Positions 1 through 9,389 are shown, numbered from the stretch's first letter. The stretch: DNA of 37,711 bases from Nostoc sp. JL33 (GCF_017114985.1 NZ_JABXKP010000032.1:1-37711), one strand, 5' to 3'. The notes: a model not told the origin generated them from the letters alone. Numbers and translations are program-made.

Positions 1-56
1 CTCACAATTCTCTAGGTGTTATTTTCCGATCGCTCGCCTTTAGTCTAAACTCCAGT
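1..56. repeat. Left copy of 56-bp inverted terminal match
   Basis: The first 56 bases are the exact reverse complement of the last 56 (37656-37711), and identity stops abruptly at base 57. On the minus strand this is where the RHS-type reading frame leaves its expected sequence and soon meets a stop. The likely reading is that both window ends enter outward-facing copies of one repeated element whose bodies lie outside the window. The length is also close to a common assembly k-mer overlap of 55. Confidence 0.85.
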
Positions 57-2189
57 TTAAACGGATTCTGACCCCCTAATTCTGCAACTTCTCCACTGGG
101 TTTGCCAACAGAAGTCCGCAAATCTGTGTCGCGGAATTCCATCCGCCAACCGTACCCAAAGTCGTCAGTGCTACCCGAATTGAGGCTGTCATAAGTACGA
201 GTGAGAGTGATGGGAATGCCCGTTACAGGCACAGTCAAGTCAGTAAAACTTAACCTAAAATTACCGAGCTTCAATTCGCCAGAAACATTAACCGTGTCTT
301 CTACAAAGCTGACATTTCCGCCCTTATCATGAGCTTCCAGGCGCAAAGTGTACGAATCATTTTCCAGTAAAGACGGGTCAAACTTGCCCAGCACACCATC
401 ATTAACAGTGTTTGTGCCTCGGAAAATTTCCTTGAAATCGCTACTGCCAATGGGCGCAACTAAAAGGCGGTAGTAATCCAGGTTGTCATCGCTGACCGTT
501 CCTTTAATATCAACTGCCCCTGTAACTGTACCACCAGCGATCGCACCCAAATCAAGGCTAACATCGGGAGCGCTGACATCACTGGTATCGATTACTGCCA
601 CGTCGAATGTCGCTTGCCCAATATTACCAGCCGAATCAGTAGCGATCGCTTTTGCGGTAATCGTTCCGGCTTCAGTAGGCGTAAACCTTGCCATTCCATT
701 GCTATCCAGCACCACAGAAGTACCATTAATCAACAATTGCAGCCCAGCCACCTTTGTATTATCCGTAGCCCTAGCCTGAAAAGTTATCGATTCTCCAAGG
801 TTAATCTGGTCATAACTAGCAATCAGTTTCACCTTGGGTGCAATAATATCAGGAGTGACATTTAAGTTAAAAGTTTGTTGAGTATTAAAACCAGCCGAGT
901 CAGAAACAGTGAGAGTGATAGCATGGTCGCCAACTTGGGCAGAAGTTGGTGTCCAACTTAAACGTCCCTGACTATCAAGAATCATCCCTAAATTTTGAGA
1001 AGCGGCATTTATTGAGTAAGTCAGGCGATCGCCCTGGGGGTCAAATGCAATAAGATCGTAGCGATATAAAGTATTAGGAATTGCAGTAGTTGGTGGAGTA
1101 GTAGATTGAATAATCGGTGGAGTAATGGTTTTGGCAATCAGAGTAAAACCTTGAGCTGCACCATCTATACCATCATTCGCACCAACAACCACTTGATAAC
1201 TGCCAACCACCGGAGTTGTCCAAGTTAATAAACCCGTATTGGCATCAATAGTCATGCCATCTGGAGCCGAAAGCAGCTGATAAGTAATCGGATTATTGTC
1301 CGCGTCAGTGGCAGCAACTTGGTAATTATACGCATGACCAACAGCAGCCAAGAATACCGGAGTGGAACTAATCACCGGAGGATGATTAACAGGAGTAGTA
1401 CCAGCAATTAAAGTGTAGGTTTGATTAGTGCTAGCACCAAAGTCATCAGTAGCAATAACTTGGATATCGTATTTTCCAACTTGATTTGCGGTGGGTGTCC
1501 ATTGAATTAAACCATCTTTGCTAATAGTCATCCCTGATGGTTTACTACCCAAAGTGAATATTAGGGCATCATTTTCTGGGTCAGTTGCCAAAGCTTGATA
1601 ACTGTAACCCTGTCCGACCCCAGCAATGGTAATCGGTGTAGAGACAAATTTCGGCGGACTATTAAGCCCGTTAACATGGATTGTAAATTCTTGGACACTG
1701 TAAGCACCGTAGATATCTGTTGCTTGAACGCTAACTGTGGTATCGCCGATTTGATTAGCCGTTGGTTGCCAAACAATTGTCCCAGTTTGTGAGTCAATCA
1801 CCATACCTTGCACAGAGTCAGAAAGGAGACTCCATGTTAAGCGATCGCCATCTGGGTCAATTGCTGTAGGCTTGTAAGTGTAGGTTCGACCAAGTGAGGT
1901 AACTGTACTTGGTGTAGAAGTAATTGTGGGAGGTAAGTTTGAGAGTTGATTGCTGACTTGAATTGTCCAGTTTTGGGTAGTAGTACCACCTTGTCCATCA
2001 CTGACTTGCACGCTAACTGAATTGTTACCAAATTGACTAGCAGTTGGTTGCCAAACAATAACTCCTTGATTTAAGGTCATACCCACAGGTGCATTTACTA
2101 AGCTGAAGGTAAGGGGGTCGTTATCTGGGTCAGTTGCTTGTAAATTGTAGATGTAGGGGTTTTGGGTTTTTGTACTTGTGCGAGGTGTA
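2..2189 (-). pseudogene. Putative-Ig/RHS-type surface protein fragment, both ends lost
   Basis: An internal piece of a very large surface or secreted protein. The longest start-to-stop reading is 694 residues from a GTG at 2086, but the same frame stays open without a start codon into the transposon end at 2190 and is recognisably repeat sequence there, so the true N-terminus is missing. At least four repeats of about 90 residues resemble putative-Ig/cadherin-like domains (TDPDNDPLTF, AIDPDGDRLTW, ATDPENDALIF). They are followed by two Ig-like domains (about 413-600) and the start of an RHS/YD core (TRTYDSLNSGSTDDFGYGWR near 640). After GGQNPFK the expected RHS sequence gives way to unrelated residues and a TGA, at the edge of the 56-bp terminal repeat. 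The gene is therefore cut upstream by the Tn3-like transposon and downstream by the terminal repeat. Intact relatives are cell-surface adhesins or polymorphic toxins; this fragment is probably not functional. Confidence 0.8.
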
Positions 2190-2240
2190 GGCGTAGAGCT
2201 GGCGAAGCTGTCACCAAGTGCAAACTAAACAGTTTAGTTT
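2190..2240 (+). repeat. Tn3-like left inverted end with embedded palindrome
   Basis: Pairs with 7287-7337; about five mismatches over some 50 bp. The inner part is a 19-bp palindrome, AAACTAAACAGTTTAGTTT (2222-2240). A further GTTTAGTTT half-motif follows at about 2254-2262. The outer part is the expected transposase-binding end. The palindrome could be an operator or recombinase site and is shared by both ends. Confidence 0.85.
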
Positions 2241-2300
2241 AGTAAAGCGGTAAAGTTTAGTTTGAACAATGAAAGATACAAGTAGTAAATAATACTAATA

Positions 2301-2756
2301 TTAAAGGGGCTGGACTTGAGATTCAGAACTAATAGAAGCTTTATATGGAAAGCCACAGTAAGGACAAAACCGAAACTTCAATGACGTAATAGGTTCGTTA
2401 CATTTAGCACAATTATTACGTAATGCCGTACCGCACAAGAAACAAAACTGCGATCGCGGTAATAACCAGATTTCTTCAAGAGTTGTTCCGGGAGTCCAGC
2501 AGTCGGGGCAAAATTTGAGGACATCAGTTGCAGACATGGGTACACCCCGGATGACTGCATCAAGGTACTCAGATGGAACCTGCAATGCGCGAGCTAATCC
2601 ACGCTGGCTTTTACTATTGAGCTTGGTAGTCATGCCTCGTTCAATCTTACCTAAACTTTGAAGATGAATGCCTGCCTTAGTTGCCAAATCATTTTGACTT
2701 AGTGAAAGGCTTGTGCGTATTCTTTTACCTGGATTTCTCACAAGTGAGAAATCCAA
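2301..2756 (-). CDS. HTH (XRE-like) protein with double zinc ribbon
   Basis: A 151-residue DNA-binding protein carried by the transposon and divergent from the recombinase. Residues about 10-68 form an XRE-type helix-turn-helix (LSQNDLATKAGIHLQSLGKI). The C-terminal half has four CxxC knuckles (CPDC, CFLC, CAKC, CPYC), two zinc ribbons in series. It may regulate the recombinase or transposase, possibly through the 19-bp palindromes in the ends; this is inference. The start is doubtful. The TTG at 2756 and an alternative GTG five codons in both lie in a palindromic repeat (GGATTTCTCAC/GTGAGAAATCC), so the first nine residues (MDFSLVRNP) come from an inserted MITE-like sequence. No ribosome-binding site is evident. 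The original start may have been lost. Confidence 0.7.
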   Translation of the reverse strand: MDFSLVRNPGKRIRTSLSLSQNDLATKAGIHLQSLGKIERGMTTKLNSKSQRGLARALQVPSEYLDAVIRGVPMSATDVLKFCPDCWTPGTTLEEIWLLPRSQFCFLCGTALRNNCAKCNEPITSLKFRFCPYCGFPYKASISSESQVQPL

Positions 2757-2870
2757 GGAGTGTGGGAGGTGTGGGAGGTGTGGGAGGTGTGGGAAGAAGT
2801 CTTACTCCCCACACTCCCCACACTCCCCCCACTCCCCACACCTCCCCCACTATTCGTGAGAAATCCGGGT
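2727..2870. repeat. MITE-like insert with mirrored G-rich and C-rich tracts
   Basis: About 144 bp bounded by inverted ACCTGGATTTCTCAC (2727-2741) and GTGAGAAATCCGGGT (2856-2870). The left end also contains its own 11-bp palindrome. Between them run four GTGGGAGG-like units (2760-2795), then C-rich units CTCCCCACA (2806-2850), nearly the reverse complement of the first tract. It overlaps the 5' end of the HTH gene and lies upstream of the recombinase. A long hairpin or G-quadruplex is possible. Confidence 0.6.
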
Positions 2871-3013
2871 TTAACGTACTGGGACAGCGTTTCTTGGGGT
2901 TGGGGGGTATTGTCCATGCTTTTAATATGCAGTAAAGTATATAATCAATTATTTTATATAAGTGCGTATTTAAAATGAATAGCAGTACTTTTAATTAGAT
3001 AAAGAGGTGAAAC

Positions 3014-3916
3014 GTGACAACTACATTAGCACAAGTTGCTACAGCTTTCCTTTCTCGACAAGGATTAGCTGCTAGTACACTTAAATCTTACGAGCTAACA
3101 CTACTATCTTTGCTGAAAGAGCATGGCTCCTTACCTATAGAGTTAGTAGACCGTCAACTGCTGAAAGACTACTTAGCTCGGTTAGATGAACTAAAATACA
3201 CGACTCATAATCGTCACCAAGCAATAATCAGCGCTCTATTGAATTTTGCTGTTGAATCTGGCTATATTCAATCAAATCCAGTTAGCCGTCTGAGTCTGAG
3301 GAAACCAAATCGAGAACGGGGAGAACACAATACAGACGAGATAATACGCTACCTCACGTCTCAAGAATTAGATATTTTGTATGATTTGTTAAAAAAATCT
3401 AATGCCAGACTTGAGACGATAGTCCGCTTGCTGCATCGAAGTGGAGCTAGAATTGGAGAATTACTTGGACTGGAACTGGCACAAATTTTTCAGGAACAGC
3501 GTAAATTTCAGGTAGTGGGTAAAGGCAACAAAAAACGCTGGTGCTTTTATAGTGAAGATGCAGAAATTGCTTTAAAAAACTATATAAAATATTATCGTCA
3601 TTCAGATTCAACAGCATTATTCACCGCTCAACATCCAACGACTAAAGTTGTAACACCAGTAAGTTATGAGGCAGTAACGGCAGACTGGCGAGAAATAATT
3701 GACCAAAGCCAGAAATTAAAAGGGATTAGGCTGCATGATATCCGCCATACCTTTGCCACTGAGCGGGTGGGATTGATGGGAATTGAAGAATTACGGGCGC
3801 TGATGGGACATGAAAACATTCAAACAACTCTCCGCTACCAAAAAGTAACTAGTGCGAGAGCAGAAATAGTAGCAAAGTCTGCTTTAGAGAATTTACAAAA
3901 AGTATATAAAAATTAA
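3014..3916 (+). CDS. Tyrosine recombinase (TnpI-like resolvase)
   Basis: A 300-residue tyrosine site-specific recombinase, the usual length for the XerC/D-like family. It has an N-terminal SAM-like DNA-binding domain (about 1-95) and a C-terminal catalytic domain. Catalytic residues visible are Arg146 (SGARIGE), His241-x-x-Arg244 (HDIRH), His266 (MGHEN) and Tyr275 (TTLRY). The GTG start at 3014 is supported by AGAGGTGA a few bases upstream. It lies 100 bp ahead of the Tn3 transposase, with a 29-bp palindrome between them resembling a Cre/Xer core site. The expected role is resolution of cointegrates made by the transposase. It could instead act as a phage-type integrase, but its position inside the inverted ends favours a resolvase. 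Confidence 0.88.
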   Translation: MTTTLAQVATAFLSRQGLAASTLKSYELTLLSLLKEHGSLPIELVDRQLLKDYLARLDELKYTTHNRHQAIISALLNFAVESGYIQSNPVSRLSLRKPNRERGEHNTDEIIRYLTSQELDILYDLLKKSNARLETIVRLLHRSGARIGELLGLELAQIFQEQRKFQVVGKGNKKRWCFYSEDAEIALKNYIKYYRHSDSTALFTAQHPTTKVVTPVSYEAVTADWREIIDQSQKLKGIRLHDIRHTFATERVGLMGIEELRALMGHENIQTTLRYQKVTSARAEIVAKSALENLQKVYKN

Positions 3917-3974
3917 GGAATATTTCTGAGTAATAAATTTACCAATACATATATTGACTAGAGTTAATTGTTGC

Positions 3975-4003
3975 AGTACAGAGTAGATACTCTACTCTGT
4001 ACT
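3975..4003. promoter_or_regulatory. 29-bp palindrome, candidate recombinase core (resolution) site
   Basis: A perfect palindrome with 13-bp arms (AGTACAGAGTAGA / TCTACTCTGTACT) around TAC. Read as 11-bp arms with a 7-bp centre (GATACTC), it has the geometry of tyrosine-recombinase core sites. It lies between the recombinase and transposase genes, 13 bp before the transposase start, so it could also serve as the transposase operator. Confidence 0.6.
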
Positions 4004-4016
4004 AAGAAAGTGAGGG

Positions 4017-6995
4017 ATGATGAAACGAAACTGGCAACCAGAAGAACTACTAGAGTACTGGACGCTGTTACCAAAGGAATTAGAGCTATTAGCGCACAAA
4101 AATCCTCAAAATCGTTTGATTTTTGCTTTATTACTCAAGTTTTTCCAGATGGAAGCAAAATTTCCCGAATCAGACCATGAAATTCCGGCTGTAGTTGTTA
4201 ACTACGTGACACAACAACTCAGTATTACTCCTAGTGTTTACCAAGACTGTAATTGGCAAGGACGGTCAGTAAAATATTACCGCAAGAAAATTAGAGAACT
4301 TTTTGGATTTCGAGAAGCTACTATCAATGATGCTGAAGAATTAGTTAATTGGTTAACAGAACAAGCGTTGATTTATGAATTAAAATTTGAACAACTTGAA
4401 AGTGCAGCTTTTGATCGTTTACGAGAATTAAAAATTGAGCCGCCAACGCTCAATCGCTTAGAACGTATTACTCGCTCTGCTCTTCATAGTTTTGAGGAGA
4501 ACTTTTTTCAAAAAACTGTTGCACAGTTGTCTAGCCGAACTAAAGAACAGATAGATAATTTATTCAAACCTCATCCCCTTGAAAATCAATCTGATGAAGA
4601 AGTAACTCAGTTAGATGTTGACTCCTCAGAGTTATCGATCTGGAATGAATTAAAATTAGACCCCGGAAGGATTGGTGTAGAAAGTTTTCAAAAATCAATT
4701 GAAAAATTATCAATTTTGCGTCAATTAGATTTACCTCCTGATTTATTCACCACCATACCAACAAAAATTTTACAAAAATATAAACAACGTGTAGTTGTTG
4801 AATATCCGAAAGACTTACGCCGTCATCCAGAACCAATTCGGTATACATTAGTTGCTATTTTCGCTCTTGTAAGAAGCCAAGAAATAATAGATAACTTAGT
4901 AGAGTTAATTATTCAAATTGTACATCGTATAGGAGCTAAAGCCGAAAAACGTGTAGACCAAGAATTGCTGCAAGATTTTAAAAAGGTGAATGGTAAGACT
5001 AATTTACTATTTCAAATGGCAGAGGCTTCTTTGCAACAGCCTGATGGAGTTATTAGAGAAGTTATTTTCCCGATTGTTGGTGAAACAACTCTCAAAAATT
5101 TAGTTAAAGAATACAAATCAACAGGTAATGTTTACCGCGAACGAGTTTATACTGTCATGCGCTCTTCTTATGGCAGACATTACCGAAGAATTTTACCATT
5201 AATTTTAGAGCAGCTTGAATTTCGCTCAAATAATGATGTTCATCGTCCAGTAATTCAAGCACTCTTATTACTCAAAAAATATGCTCACAGTAGTCAGCGA
5301 TACTATGATATAACAGAAAATATTCCTATTGAGGGAGTGCTGCGTAATGGCTGGCAAGAATTAATCTTGGAAAAAAGTAGTGATGGTGATCTCAAGGTAA
5401 ATCGCATCAATTATGAACTAAGTGTGCTTCAAGCATTAAGAGACAAACTCAGATGTAAAGAAATTTGGGTAGTTGGAGCCTATCGTTACCGCAACCCAGA
5501 ATCAGATTTACCAACAGACTTTGAAGCCCAACGAGTCGCATATTTTCAAGCTCTACAACAACCATCTGATGTTGAAGAATTCATTGCTGATTTACAGCAG
5601 CAAATGCAGTCAGCGCTGATACAATTAGAATCAGGATTATCTAAAAACAAGTATGTCTTAATTAAAAATCAAGTCAAATCTCGGATTTGTGTATCACCTA
5701 TACCGCCTCAAAGTGAGCCAATAAATTTAGGGCGCTTAAAGACTGAAATTAATCGCCGATGGGCGAGGACTAGTCTCTTGGATGTCCTGAAAGAAACAGA
5801 TTTGCGTGTCAATTTTACTGAACATTTTCAATCAGTCTTAACTAGAGAAGTGTTAGAATCTGAACTATTACAAAAGCGTTTGTTACTATGCTTATATGGT
5901 TTGGGGACAAATACAGGACTGAAGCGTTTAAGTGATGATATCGGGGGCAATAATTATCAGGAATTATTATACGTCAAACGTTGTTATATCCAAAAACAAC
6001 AATTACGCAACGCTATTACCAATGTCGCAAATGCTATTTTTCAAGCCAGATTGAAGCATATTTGGGGAGAAGGTACATCTGCTTGTGCTTCCGATTCTAA
6101 AAAGTTTGGCGCTTGGGATCAGAATCTGATGACTGAATGGCACATTCGTTATGGTGGTCGCGGTGTGATGATTTACTGGCACGTTGAAAAAAATTCTGTC
6201 TGCATCTACTCGCAGTTAAAAACCTGTTCAAGTAGTGAAGTGGCAGCCATGATTGAAGGTTTACTACGCCATTGTACTGAGATGAAGGTTGAGAAGAATT
6301 TTGTGGATAGTCATGGACAAAGTGAGGTAGCTTTTGCTTTCTGCCATTTGTTAGGTTTTCAACTGATGCCACGTATTAAACGCATTAATGTTCAAAAATT
6401 ATATTTACCAATCAATGGAAGTGGCAGTGATTATCCCAATCTACAACCTGTTCTAACTCGGACAATCAACTGGGATTTAATTCGTCAGCAATATGACCAA
6501 ATGATTAAGTATGCTACTGCACTTCGCTTAGGAATAGCAGAAACAGATGCTATTTTAAAGCGTTTTACTAGGGGAAATTTGTTGCACCCTACTTATCAAG
6601 CCCTATGTGAATTAGGGAAAGCAGTCAAGACCATCTTTCTATGTCAATATCTGCATTCAGCCGAACTGCGTCGAGAAATTAATGAGGGGCTAAATGTAGT
6701 TGAAAATTGGAATAGTGCTAACAGTTTTATTTTTTATGGCAAGGGTGGAGAACTAGCCACTAATCGCTTAGAAGATCAGGAGTTGGCTATTTTATCCTTA
6801 CATCTGCTGCAAATTTCATTGGTGTATATTAATACATTGATGATTCAGCAGGTATTGTCACAACCGCAATGGATGAAGTTAATGACTAAACTTGACTTGC
6901 GGGCGCTTTCACCTTTGATTTGGCTGCATATCAATCCTTACGGTACTTTCAACTTGGATATGAACGAACGTTTGCCTATTGAGACTGCTGCATAA
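4017..6995 (+). CDS. tnpA: Tn3-family transposase
   Basis: A 992-residue DDE transposase of the Tn3 family, of normal length (about 950-1000). The N-terminal half is the DNA-binding region that recognises the inverted ends. The C-terminal catalytic core has Asp693 (ASDSKKFG), Asp764 ([13 protein letters not shown], followed by HLLGF and PRIK) and Glu896 ([12 protein letters not shown]), matching the family's ASDGQ, DTHG and NKGE blocks. Two adjacent ATG codons (4017 and 4020) follow a GAGGG; the second is better spaced. The frame is intact, so the element could still be active. It catalyses replicative transposition, leaving a cointegrate for the neighbouring recombinase. The composition is AT-rich with no HIP1 site seen, unlike flanking genes, which fits recent transfer. 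Confidence 0.93.
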   Translation: MMKRNWQPEELLEYWTLLPKELELLAHKNPQNRLIFALLLKFFQMEAKFPESDHEIPAVVVNYVTQQLSITPSVYQDCNWQGRSVKYYRKKIRELFGFREATINDAEELVNWLTEQALIYELKFEQLESAAFDRLRELKIEPPTLNRLERITRSALHSFEENFFQKTVAQLSSRTKEQIDNLFKPHPLENQSDEEVTQLDVDSSELSIWNELKLDPGRIGVESFQKSIEKLSILRQLDLPPDLFTTIPTKILQKYKQRVVVEYPKDLRRHPEPIRYTLVAIFALVRSQEIIDNLVELIIQIVHRIGAKAEKRVDQELLQDFKKVNGKTNLLFQMAEASLQQPDGVIREVIFPIVGETTLKNLVKEYKSTGNVYRERVYTVMRSSYGRHYRRILPLILEQLEFRSNNDVHRPVIQALLLLKKYAHSSQRYYDITENIPIEGVLRNGWQELILEKSSDGDLKVNRINYELSVLQALRDKLRCKEIWVVGAYRYRNPESDLPTDFEAQRVAYFQALQQPSDVEEFIADLQQQMQSALIQLESGLSKNKYVLIKNQVKSRICVSPIPPQSEPINLGRLKTEINRRWARTSLLDVLKETDLRVNFTEHFQSVLTREVLESELLQKRLLLCLYGLGTNTGLKRLSDDIGGNNYQELLYVKRCYIQKQQLRNAITNVANAIFQARLKHIWGEGTSACASDSKKFGAWDQNLMTEWHIRYGGRGVMIYWHVEKNSVCIYSQLKTCSSSEVAAMIEGLLRHCTEMKVEKNFVDSHGQSEVAFAFCHLLGFQLMPRIKRINVQKLYLPINGSGSDYPNLQPVLTRTINWDLIRQQYDQMIKYATALRLGIAETDAILKRFTRGNLLHPTYQALCELGKAVKTIFLCQYLHSAELRREINEGLNVVENWNSANSFIFYGKGGELATNRLEDQELAILSLHLLQISLVYINTLMIQQVLSQPQWMKLMTKLDLRALSPLIWLHINPYGTFNLDMNERLPIETAA

Positions 6996-7037
6996 ACATG
7001 CAACTGGAGTTATATCTTCTTTATTAAGCATAACTAT

Positions 7038-7187
7038 GGGAGCAATGCGATTTTGTGAGGTACTTAAAATTCAGGTACGAAATCACCTATTTAGGGCTGC
7101 GATCGCAGCCAAATAACTGTTTTTATTGAGAATTTAGCTCTTTAATTGAGAATTAAAGTCCGATCTAACAAAATCGCATTGCTCCCC
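7038..7187. mobile_element. 150-bp MITE related to the ISKra4-type element, with 8-bp target duplication
   Basis: Inverted ends GGGAGCAATGCGATTTTGTG (7038-) and its complement ending TTGCTCCCC (-7187). It is flanked on both sides by ATAACTAT (7030-7037 and 7188-7195), a clean 8-bp duplication. The ends match those of the ISKra4-type element at 31451-32670 with about one change in the first 20 bases, so that transposase family probably mobilised it. The interior carries one HIP1 site and no gene. Confidence 0.85.
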
Positions 7188-7256
7188 ATAACTATTACCT
7201 TTTTACTCCGGCGATCGCCTGACTGTATTTCATGTAATCGATAAACACGTTTTAAT

Positions 7257-7280
7257 GGCAATCTTATCCTTCCACCGACA
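7257..7280 (-). mobile_element. Second copy of the Tn7-like terminal motif
   Basis: GGCAATCTTATCC followed by TTCCACCGACA closely matches the outermost unit of the repeat array at 13898-13923 and is in the same orientation. It lies just inside the right inverted end of the Tn3-like element. Only one unit is recognisable, so it is a decayed or partial end. Confidence 0.4.
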
Positions 7281-7286
7281 GTTTTT

Positions 7287-7337
7287 AAACTAAACGGTTT
7301 AGTTTGCACTTCATGACAGCTTCGCCAGTTCTACCCC
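7287..7337 (-). repeat. Tn3-like right inverted end
   Basis: Partner of 2190-2240. Read inward on the minus strand it begins with the GGGG typical of Tn3-family ends and contains the palindrome AAACTAAACGGTTTAGTTT (7287-7305). Confidence 0.85.
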
Positions 7338-7570
7338 AGAAAATAAAATGCAAGCGCCGTATCAATAATATTTTTGGCACAACCAAGATATCTAGGCGCT
7401 TTCGCCTTGAGGGCGAAAGCGACGGCTGGGCATTTTATTTGTTGGATCTCCCCAATGAGCAAATTGAGGCTGTAAAAACTCGTTGGAATGTAACGGGAGT
7501 TCTGAAGAGTGAGGAAAATACCTTTTTGAGCTTGGGCAAGATATGGGGCAAACTCAATTACCAAAAGTAG
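7338..7570 (+). pseudogene. C-terminal fragment of an unknown protein beside the transposon
   Basis: The open frame enters from the transposon end (nominal start at 7304 inside the inverted repeat) and runs to a stop at 7570. The last 45 residues or so look like real protein (GWAFYLLDLPNEQIEAV... NTFLSLGKIWGKL). I do not recognise the family. A perfect hairpin (CGCTTTCGCC / GGCGAAAGCG, 7397-7421) is embedded in frame and encodes RRFRLEGES; it looks like a small palindromic repeat inserted without breaking the frame. The N-terminal part is missing, so this is probably the tail of a gene cut by the Tn3-like element. Confidence 0.5.
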
Positions 7571-7973
7571 CCCAGTGGTTGGGAGGCTGGTAAATTAAAT
7601 TCTAGCGTGGAAAAGCGATCGCACCCCCAAAGAGCGATCGTCAGTAGCAATAATTTTGAGCGATGCCGAAGGCGACAAGCTACGCATTTATCAAGAAAGG
7701 CAGAGGGCAGAAGGCTTTTATGGATTTATCCCTTTACGGAAAAGCTCGAACCGTCTGCGCGACGCTTTGGGAGCAAGGGTTTAAGACAAGAACACCTTTC
7801 TTTGGTGGCTCTCGAACAGCAGTGGGTTTGAATCCCCATTTGAACGAAACCTTCTGCCCTCTGCCTCCAGCAAGAACTGCCTTCTTCAACGGGACTTTAA
7901 CATTTTTGAGGCACAAACAATCCTCAAACCCATACAGGGCAAGAAAAATACACTAAATGCTCAAAAATGCTTA
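7571..7973. other. Repeat-rich gap with a perfect 17-bp inverted pair
   Basis: No convincing gene. AGGCAGAGGGCAGAAGG at 7698-7714 is perfectly inverted at 7850-7866, enclosing 135 bp; this microsatellite-like motif is of a kind common in cyanobacteria. HIP1-like sites occur near 7616 and 7636. Short frames on both strands lack start signals and recognisable content. Confidence 0.6.
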
Positions 7974-8119
7974 AGAGGATGTTTGAAAAGTCCTCCAGCG
8001 TGTGTTTCACTACCCTAGCTACCGAGAAACTGCTACGAGAGAATCGGAGTTTTGGGATTTGAGATCGCACCCCTGAGTCGCACTTGAGGCTCAAGCCGAC
8101 CCTTTTCAAACAACCTCTA
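7974..8119. mobile_element. MITE of about 146 bp
   Basis: Imperfect terminal inverted repeats: AGAGGATGTTTGAAAAG at the left and CTTTTCAAACAACCTCT at the right, one mismatch in 17. No coding capacity. The transposase family that moves it is not encoded here as far as I can see. The target duplication is unclear. Confidence 0.6.
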
Positions 8120-8340
8120 AAACCCAGATATATCAAGAGACTAGACAAAACGATGTCAAAGTCTCTCTGTATATAAATTTGAGGCTTTTTCCTGGCTACT
8201 TTTTGTCTAAGTCCCACTAACAAAATTCCCGCAAGTGAAAAATGACACAGCAAACCCAAATATTAGAGAATCTGCTTTCTCCTCAGTTATTGAGAGTGAA
8301 AAACTTGGCACAATAACTATAGACTACGCACTAATAACTA

Positions 8341-9201
8341 ATGACTATGAACCAAAAAGATGTAGTTGTAATTGGTAGTGGTATCGGGGGGTTGAGTTGT
8401 GCTGCTGTTTTGGCGCGATATGGCTTTGATGTGACTGTTTGTGAGAGTCATACAATTGCTGGTGGAGCGGCGCACAGTTTTGAACGTCAAGGATTTAAGT
8501 TTGATAGTGGCCCTTCTCTTTACTCTGGGTTGTCTTACACTCCTTCCGTTAACCCTTTACGACAAGTGCTAGATGTAATTGGTGTGGATTTGCCATGTGT
8601 GACTTATGATACTTGGGGTTGTCGGCTACCAGAAGGTGATTTTGATACATCTGTGGGTGCAGAACAGTTTTGTGAAGTGCTGGCAAGGCTGCGAGGTGAA
8701 GATGCAGTGTCCCAATGGCGACGCTTGCAAGCGGTGATGACACCACTAGCCGCAGCTGCTCTCGCTCTGCCTGCATCTGCATTACGTTTAGATATAGGTG
8801 CAGCTTTAACTATCAGTAAATTTGCTCCATCGTTAGCTAAACATACTGCTAATATTCTTAAGTTAACGGGGTCTTTTGACCGGATCATGAATGGTGTTGT
8901 CCATGACCCCTTTATTATTAACTGGTTGAACTTGTTGTGTTTTCTCCTCTCTGGACTACCAGCATCAGAAACTAACGCCGCGGAAGTCGCATTTATGTTT
9001 GCGGAGTGGTACAAACCAGGAGTAGCGTTAGATTACCCTGTTGGTGGTAGTGGTGCTTTAGTCAATGCACTGGTGCAAGGACTAGAAAAACATGGCGGGA
9101 AATTAATGTTAAGCTCTCATGTTGAGCAAGTTTTGGTACAAGGTAAACGCGCAACCAAAAGCTTGAGCCAATTGTATTTGCTGTTCTTGCGACGGATATA
9201 A
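8341..9201 (+). pseudogene. Carotenoid desaturase/isomerase-like FAD oxidoreductase, C-terminus lost
   Basis: A 286-residue open frame for the N-terminal half of a phytoene desaturase/carotene isomerase (CrtI/CrtISO-like) flavoprotein, which is normally about 500 residues. The N-terminus has the dinucleotide-binding fold VIGSGIGGLSCAAVLARYG, then a family-typical AGGAAHSFERQGFKFDSGPS. A later block (DYPVGGSGALVNALVQGLEK) fits the substrate-domain side. After VQGKRAT (about 9155) the sequence turns into unrelated residues and stops; the C-terminal FAD-contacting segment is absent. ATG codons at 8341 and 8347 are both possible. Without its C-terminus it should not fold as an active enzyme. The break coincides with an AT-rich segment of unknown origin. 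Confidence 0.8.
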
Positions 9202-9389
9202 ACGGACTTGTAAAACCTTGTGTAACACTCAACATTACCTCCTGAATATATTTATTTTAGCATGATATATAATTTGTGGTAAGTGTTTAAAAGACAATAA
9301 TTGTTGATTCGTCATACATCTAAATATTTGTTTTTGCTGTGCAAAAAATTAATATTAGATGCAATCCTCATCAACCACCTTATATCTCG

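Larger units (their letters stand above)
2190..7337 (+). mobile_element. Tn3-family transposon with a tyrosine recombinase
   Basis: A unit of about 5.15 kb bounded by inverted ends. The right end, read inward, starts GGGGTAGAACTGGCGAAGC; the left end starts GGCGTAGAGCTGGCGAAGC. It carries an HTH/zinc-ribbon gene (minus strand), a tyrosine recombinase and a Tn3-type transposase. This matches Tn3 elements that use a tyrosine recombinase (as in Tn4430 TnpI) instead of a serine resolvase for cointegrate resolution. Flanking 5-bp sequences (GTGTA left, AGAAA right) do not match, so no target duplication is visible; the two flanks also belong to different genes, suggesting rearrangement after insertion. 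I see no HIP1 octamer across the recombinase and transposase genes. A MITE sits inside the right part (7038-7187). Confidence 0.85.

Noticed and set aside
2760..2850. Possible CRISPR-like or iteron array
   Set aside because: The short purine-rich units have no unique spacers and are mirrored by their own complement; they behave as a microsatellite inside a MITE.
3968..4180. Short frame overlapping the start of the transposase
   Set aside because: It spans the palindrome and runs in another frame of the transposase, without its own ribosome-binding site.
7826..7842. tRNA-like T-arm (GGGTTTGAATCCCC)
   Set aside because: No matching acceptor stem, D-arm or anticodon arm at the right distances.
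8604..9014. 136-codon minus-strand frame inside the desaturase gene
   Set aside because: Antisense shadow; the plus strand has the FAD-binding motif and family blocks.
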